Part shown: positions 6,809 to 10,186 of the stretch, one piece after another
Numbering within the stretch: position 1 is the stretch's first letter
Layout of the letters: the number at the start of each line of letters is the position of its first letter
Assembly (NCBI GenBank): GCA_027080315.1
Contig: JALWSI010000243.1
Span: 1-10,186, forward strand
Origin: a bacterium
GTDB lineage: Bacteria > Thermosulfidibacterota > Thermosulfidibacteria > Thermosulfidibacterales > JALWSI01
Direction: 5' to 3'
Length of the DNA: 10,186 bases
Position numbers and translations under genes: made by a program
The notes under the pieces: generated by a model
The model's database searches: none
What the model was told of the DNA's origin: nothing
Seen by the model: only the letters and a program-made list of their open reading frames with translations

Positions 6809-8230
6809 TTAAGGCATTGGCATGGCCACGTAAAGCGAGCCAAACCGCCTCTTCACCAGCATGGTTATGTAGCTTCCTTTGCGTATCCTTGAGAGTATGC
6901 GGTTGAACTCCACCACGTTCTTCACCTTGTGGCGGTTCACCTCCACTATCACGTCTCCCTGCTGTATCCCTGCCTCTGCTGCAGGACCCGTGGGATCAAG
7001 GTCTGCCACGTAAACCCCGCTCTCTATTCCCAGACGAGCTGCCACCTCAGGTGGAACGTTTGTGACCTTCATGCCCAGCTTCTGGGCGGTCTTCTCTCCA
7101 CCGCTTCCAAAGACCATGCCAGACTCAACGTTGTCTGGCATTGTGCCAACCCTCATCTTTATTATCTTGGGCTTGCCGTTCCTTATCACCTTTATCTTCA
7201 CCTTGGTGCCAGGTTTAGTGGCGGCAACGGTTATAGATAAATCACGTCCGTTCTTCACAGGTTTGCCATTGAACTCCACTATCACATCCTGAGGCTTCAG
7301 CCCGCCCTTCTCCGCAGGGCTGTCTTTCATCACCTCGGATATCAACGCTCCCTTCTTTCCAGGCACCTTCAGGGCCTTGGCCAAGGCATCGGTTAGAGGC
7401 TGAACTGTAACCCCAAGCCATCCACGAACCACCTTGCCCTTGGTCTTTAGCTGTGGCAGCAGGGTCTTCACCATGTTTATGGGTATGGCAAAGCCTATGC
7501 CCTGGGCCCTCGCTATTATGGCGGTGTTTATGCCAACTACCTGCCCTTCCATATTCACAAGGGGACCACCACTGTTACCCGGGTTTATGGAGGCGTCAGT
7601 CTGTATGAAGTTGTCGTAGGGTCCCTCTCCTATCACCCTGCCTTTGGCGCTCACTATTCCCGCTGTTACTGTGTAGCTGAGGCCAAAGGGATTGCCTATG
7701 GCAAGCACCCACTCTCCTATCTGTAGCTTGTCAGAATCCCCCAATTGAGCCACGTGAAGCTCTTTGCCTTTTGGATCTATCTTTATGAGGGCAACGTCGG
7801 TCTTGGGATCCTTCCCCACCACCTTGGCGGTGTAGGTGGTGCCATCAAAGAGTTTCACCTTTATCTCGCTGGCCTTCTCAACAACATGGTTGTTTGTGAG
7901 TATGTAGCCATCCTTGTCTATTATGAAGCCTGATCCCAAGCTCCTCTTCTTAAACTTTCTGGGTGCGTTGAAGAAACGGCCAAAGGGGTTGTTCTCTCCA
8001 AAGAACCATTTGAATATGTCGTCGTGGGGAAAGGGCATAGCAGGGGTCTCAACGATCTGGGTGGTGTAAACATTAACCACTGTGGGATTCATCTTCTTTG
8101 CTATGGGCACAAAGTCTGGCAGTGTGGCCCAGGCATTAACAGCCACTGATAGCATCAAAGCAACTGCTATTGCACAGGCAAATGGCTTAGCGAGACATCT
8201 CTCATTGGAACGAAACGGCGACTTGCACAT
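6809..8230 (-). CDS. degQ: Periplasmic serine endoprotease, DegP/DegQ (HtrA) family
   Basis: This is an envelope quality-control protease/chaperone that degrades misfolded periplasmic proteins. Its 473 residues match DegP/DegQ/MucD. A Sec signal peptide is visible: a basic N-region, a hydrophobic stretch at about 17-32 and an AWA site giving likely cleavage after A35. The trypsin-like domain (about 40-262) has the full triad: H115 in TNNHVV, D145 in TDVALIK and S220 in NPGNSGGPL. The segment around 70-90 (FKWFFGENNPFGRFF) is the LA-loop region; it is short, which is closer to DegQ than to E. coli DegP. PDZ1 is at about 269-362 and PDZ2 at about 383-465. The ATG at 8230 has GAGGAGG (8238-8244) 7 nt upstream. 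A promoter-like sequence lies in the 74-bp gap after otsA, so stress-related transcription separate from otsBA is plausible. DegP versus DegQ versus MucD naming is uncertain; the family is not. Confidence 0.94.
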   Translation of the reverse strand: MCKSPFRSNERCLAKPFACAIAVALMLSVAVNAWATLPDFVPIAKKMNPTVVNVYTTQIVETPAMPFPHDDIFKWFFGENNPFGRFFNAPRKFKKRSLGSGFIIDKDGYILTNNHVVEKASEIKVKLFDGTTYTAKVVGKDPKTDVALIKIDPKGKELHVAQLGDSDKLQIGEWVLAIGNPFGLSYTVTAGIVSAKGRVIGEGPYDNFIQTDASINPGNSGGPLVNMEGQVVGINTAIIARAQGIGFAIPINMVKTLLPQLKTKGKVVRGWLGVTVQPLTDALAKALKVPGKKGALISEVMKDSPAEKGGLKPQDVIVEFNGKPVKNGRDLSITVAATKPGTKVKIKVIRNGKPKIIKMRVGTMPDNVESGMVFGSGGEKTAQKLGMKVTNVPPEVAARLGIESGVYVADLDPTGPAAEAGIQQGDVIVEVNRHKVKNVVEFNRILSRIRKGSYITMLVKRRFGSLYVAMPMP

Positions 8231-8266
8231 TGCGGATCCTCCTCTTCTAATTGATTTTGTGAAAAC

Positions 8267-8294
8267 ATTATAGGCTTGGTCTTTACGAATACAA
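8267..8294 (-). promoter_or_regulatory. Candidate sigma-70 type promoter of the protease gene
   Basis: Read on the minus strand, a perfect TATAAT box (plus-strand 8267-8272) lies 16 bp downstream of TTGTAT (8289-8294), which matches the first three bases of the -35 consensus TTGACA. Transcription would begin near 8260, leaving a leader of about 30 nt with the ribosome binding site at 8238-8244. It occupies the only sizeable gap between otsA and the protease. No envelope-stress (sigma-E type) element was recognised. Confidence 0.5.
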
Positions 8295-8304
8295 GGGGAA
8301 GGAA

Positions 8305-9804
8305 CTACACATCTATCTTGGGCAGGTACTCCTCAGGCTCTACTTCAGGAAAATCATCAAGGTTTTTGGTGAAAGCAGCCTCAAGGTAAGAGTTCACCCA
8401 TTTGAAGATGTTGTTCTTTCTTATACTCTCCCTTAAACGTCTCATGCGCTTTGCCCTTTCAGGATAGGGCATGTGAAAAGCAGCGTGTATGGCGTTGGCT
8501 ACCCCTTCAATGTCGTAAGGATTCACAATCAAAGAGTGCTTGTGCAATTGGGCTGCTGCCCCTGCAAATTCGCTTAAGATCAGCACCCCTCTCTCATCAA
8601 CGTCACAGGCACAAAACTCTTTGCACACCAGATTCATACCGTCCTTTAGAGGCGTAACCAAAGCTATCTCAGAGGCCCGGTAGTAGGCGAGAAGCTCGTC
8701 CCTTTCTAAGGTGCGATAGAGGTAGTGTATGGGCACCCATCCGGAACCGGTAAACTGGCCGTTTATCTCTCCTACAAGTCGCTCTATCTCTCCTTTAAGC
8801 TCCTGGTACTCTTTCACCTCTTCGCGGCTCGGCACCACAACCTGAACCAGAGTTATATTACCCCTCAGGTCGGGGAATCTCTGCAAAGCGTCTCTGAATG
8901 CCTCAAGGCGCTCAGGTATGCCCTTGGTGTAGTCAAGCCTGTCAATTCCCAGTATGATCTGTTTGTTGGGAAGATTCTCGTGGATGTACCACGCCCAGTC
9001 TGCCACTTTCTTTGAGGAAGCCTGAGAGGAGAAAGCATCAAAGTCTATGCTGATGGGAAAACTGCCCACCAGAACCTCTCTTTTCCCAACCTTGAGGTTC
9101 ACAAGAGGTCCTCTTCCCTGAACCTTAACATCAACATTTCTGAAGAGATGGTTCACACAGCTCAAGAAGTTGCGCCTATCTCTAAGGGTCTGAAACCCAA
9201 TCAGCTGGTACTCAAGCATGGCCTTCAACACCTGGGCTCTCCAGGGGAGCTTCAGGAATATGTCTAAGGGGGGGAAGGGAATATGGAGGAAGAAGCCTAT
9301 GCTTCTCTCAACTCCCAGCTCTTTCAGGTAGGTGGCAAGGTGTATGAGGTGGTAGTCGTGTACCCATAGGTAGTCTTTGGGTCGGCTTATCTCCTTAAGC
9401 TGTTGGGCAAACTTCTTGTTAACCTCAAGGTACCTGTACCAGTAACGAGGGATGAACTTACACCTCGTCTGTAGATCGTGAAATAGCGGCCATACAACCT
9501 CGTTGGAGAATCCGTAGTAGAAGTCTCTAACCTCTTCTGGAGTTAGAAGAACCGGGTGAAGATGGTATCCAGAAGAGGCAAACTGGGTTGATAAGAGCTC
9601 TGATATCCTCTCCTGATCCGGTTGCTCAGGTATCCCAGGCCAACCCATCCACACCCCTCCTCGGTTCTTGAGAACAGGGGATAGGGCCGTCACAAGTCCC
9701 CCGGAACCAGGAACCATCTGCCACTTCCCCTCCACCTTTTTGAAGGTCACAGGGAGCCTGTTGGAGACCACAACTAAACGCCTTCTTGAACTCTCTCTAT
9801 CCAA
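8305..9804 (-). CDS. otsA: Alpha,alpha-trehalose-phosphate synthase (UDP- or GDP-forming), GT20 family
   Basis: This cytoplasmic glycosyltransferase joins a nucleotide-activated glucose to glucose-6-phosphate to give trehalose-6-phosphate. Its 499 residues are slightly longer than E. coli OtsA (474). The catalytic set aligns with the E. coli residues at the same spacing: R16 in VVSNRLP, G36 in GSGGL, Y96 and W105 around [12 protein letters not shown]150 in WVHDYH, H174 in LHIPFP, R289 and K294 in DRLDYTKG, and D388 and E396 in [13 protein letters not shown]. The sugar-nucleotide donor (UDP-glucose or other) cannot be told from sequence alone. The start is a TTG at 9804. It is supported by GGGAGAGG (9809-9816), whose GGGAG part lies 7 nt upstream, and by an in-frame stop just before, at 9820-9822. 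It follows otsB by 18 bp, the tight pairing expected of a two-step trehalose operon. Confidence 0.95.
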   Translation of the reverse strand: MDRESSRRRLVVVSNRLPVTFKKVEGKWQMVPGSGGLVTALSPVLKNRGGVWMGWPGIPEQPDQERISELLSTQFASSGYHLHPVLLTPEEVRDFYYGFSNEVVWPLFHDLQTRCKFIPRYWYRYLEVNKKFAQQLKEISRPKDYLWVHDYHLIHLATYLKELGVERSIGFFLHIPFPPLDIFLKLPWRAQVLKAMLEYQLIGFQTLRDRRNFLSCVNHLFRNVDVKVQGRGPLVNLKVGKREVLVGSFPISIDFDAFSSQASSKKVADWAWYIHENLPNKQIILGIDRLDYTKGIPERLEAFRDALQRFPDLRGNITLVQVVVPSREEVKEYQELKGEIERLVGEINGQFTGSGWVPIHYLYRTLERDELLAYYRASEIALVTPLKDGMNLVCKEFCACDVDERGVLILSEFAGAAAQLHKHSLIVNPYDIEGVANAIHAAFHMPYPERAKRMRRLRESIRKNNIFKWVNSYLEAAFTKNLDDFPEVEPEEYLPKIDV

Positions 9805-9808
9805 AGGG

Positions 9809-9816
9809 CCTCTCCC
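9809..9816 (-). promoter_or_regulatory. Ribosome binding site supporting the TTG start of otsA
   Basis: On the minus strand this reads GGGAGAGG and sits between the otsB stop (9823-9825) and the TTG at 9804. No ATG or GTG lies between the TTG and the in-frame stop at 9820-9822. The next plausible start would cut into the conserved VVSNRLP motif, so this site decides the start. Confidence 0.6.
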
Positions 9817-9822
9817 ATTTCA

Positions 9823-10186
9823 TTATTCAAGGTGCATTATCCACTTATCAAGAAACCAGATCAACTCCTCAGGTGGAACCAGCCACCCGTGCGCCTTGGT
9901 CTCCCTCCAATCCTTTCTCACAAGCAGCCCTATGCCTTTTCCATTGATGGCCACAAAAGCATCTTCATCGGTGATATCATCCCCAAGGTATGCCGCAGGC
10001 ACCTCCCCCTCTTCAGCCAGAACATCCCTGACTACGTCCCCCTTGGTTCTACCTTTCACCCTGAGCTCCATACCGCCGTCAAAGGGCAGAACCTCAACCA
10101 ACCCGCTTTGCGAGAGCTCTTTGAACCTCTCTGTCGTGGCTATACAGAAGGTCTCCTGCTCCTCTTTGGTACGTCCCCTCCAATGG
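9823..10186 (-). CDS. otsB: Trehalose-6-phosphate phosphatase, C-terminal part (5' end outside the window)
   Basis: About 120 C-terminal residues of a HAD-fold trehalose-6-phosphate phosphatase, which releases phosphate to give trehalose. The frame stays open to the right edge, so the true start lies beyond it; the TTG at 10101 within it is not the start. Visible landmarks are LPFDGGMELRVKGRTKGDVV (the family's ELR-x-x-x-x-KG element with the motif III lysine) and YLGDDITDEDAF, the motif IV acidic cluster that binds Mg2+. Near the window edge HWRGR fits the family's catalytic-domain HYR/HWR segment. The C-terminus ends WFLDKWIMHLE. It is followed after 18 bp by otsA, so the order is otsB then otsA and the pair is presumably co-transcribed. 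Whether the missing half is a plain OtsB or a fusion cannot be seen. Confidence 0.88.
   Translation of the reverse strand, partial: HWRGRTKEEQETFCIATTERFKELSQSGLVEVLPFDGGMELRVKGRTKGDVVRDVLAEEGEVPAAYLGDDITDEDAFVAINGKGIGLLVRKDWRETKAHGWLVPPEELIWFLDKWIMHLE

Noticed and set aside
1-10186. CRISPR arrays, insertion sequences, tRNAs, defence or toxin-antitoxin genes
   Set aside because: No regularly spaced direct repeats, transposase motifs, terminal inverted repeats or tRNA-like folds were seen. Gaps between genes are all below 80 bp.

Overview
The window comes from a flagellated, Gram-negative (diderm) bacterium. It holds flagellar hook-junction genes and an exported HtrA protease. Frequent AGA/AGG arginine and ATA isoleucine codons, with moderate G+C, would fit a thermophilic or anaerobic lineage (delta-proteobacterial, Thermodesulfobacteria or Synergistota type), but I cannot settle the taxon from this stretch.

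Layout. On the plus strand (1-5209) lie the last 19 codons of an unidentified gene, then flgK (73-1830) and flgL (1835-5209), tightly spaced as one transcription unit. They encode the two hook-filament junction proteins. FlgL is about 1124 residues, against roughly 300-550 usually. The normal N- and C-terminal filament-core helices are intact, and two large insertions make up most of the protein. This is the most unusual object in the window.

On the minus strand (5213-10186) five genes read leftward, in transcription order: otsB (its 5' part lies beyond the right edge), otsA, a DegP/DegQ-type periplasmic serine protease, a UPF0173 metallo-beta-lactamase-fold hydrolase, and a NagD-type HAD phosphatase. 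Gaps are 18, 74, 42 and 63 bp. otsB and otsA together make trehalose through trehalose-6-phosphate. The 74-bp gap before the protease carries a consensus -10 box and probably a separate promoter. The last gap carries a strong 12-bp-stem hairpin. The flgL and HAD genes converge with only 3 bp between their stop codons.

Everything outside FlgL is ordinary housekeeping or stress-response content. I see no RNA genes, insertion sequences, CRISPR array, attachment site or defence system. No stretch over 300 bases lacks a gene.
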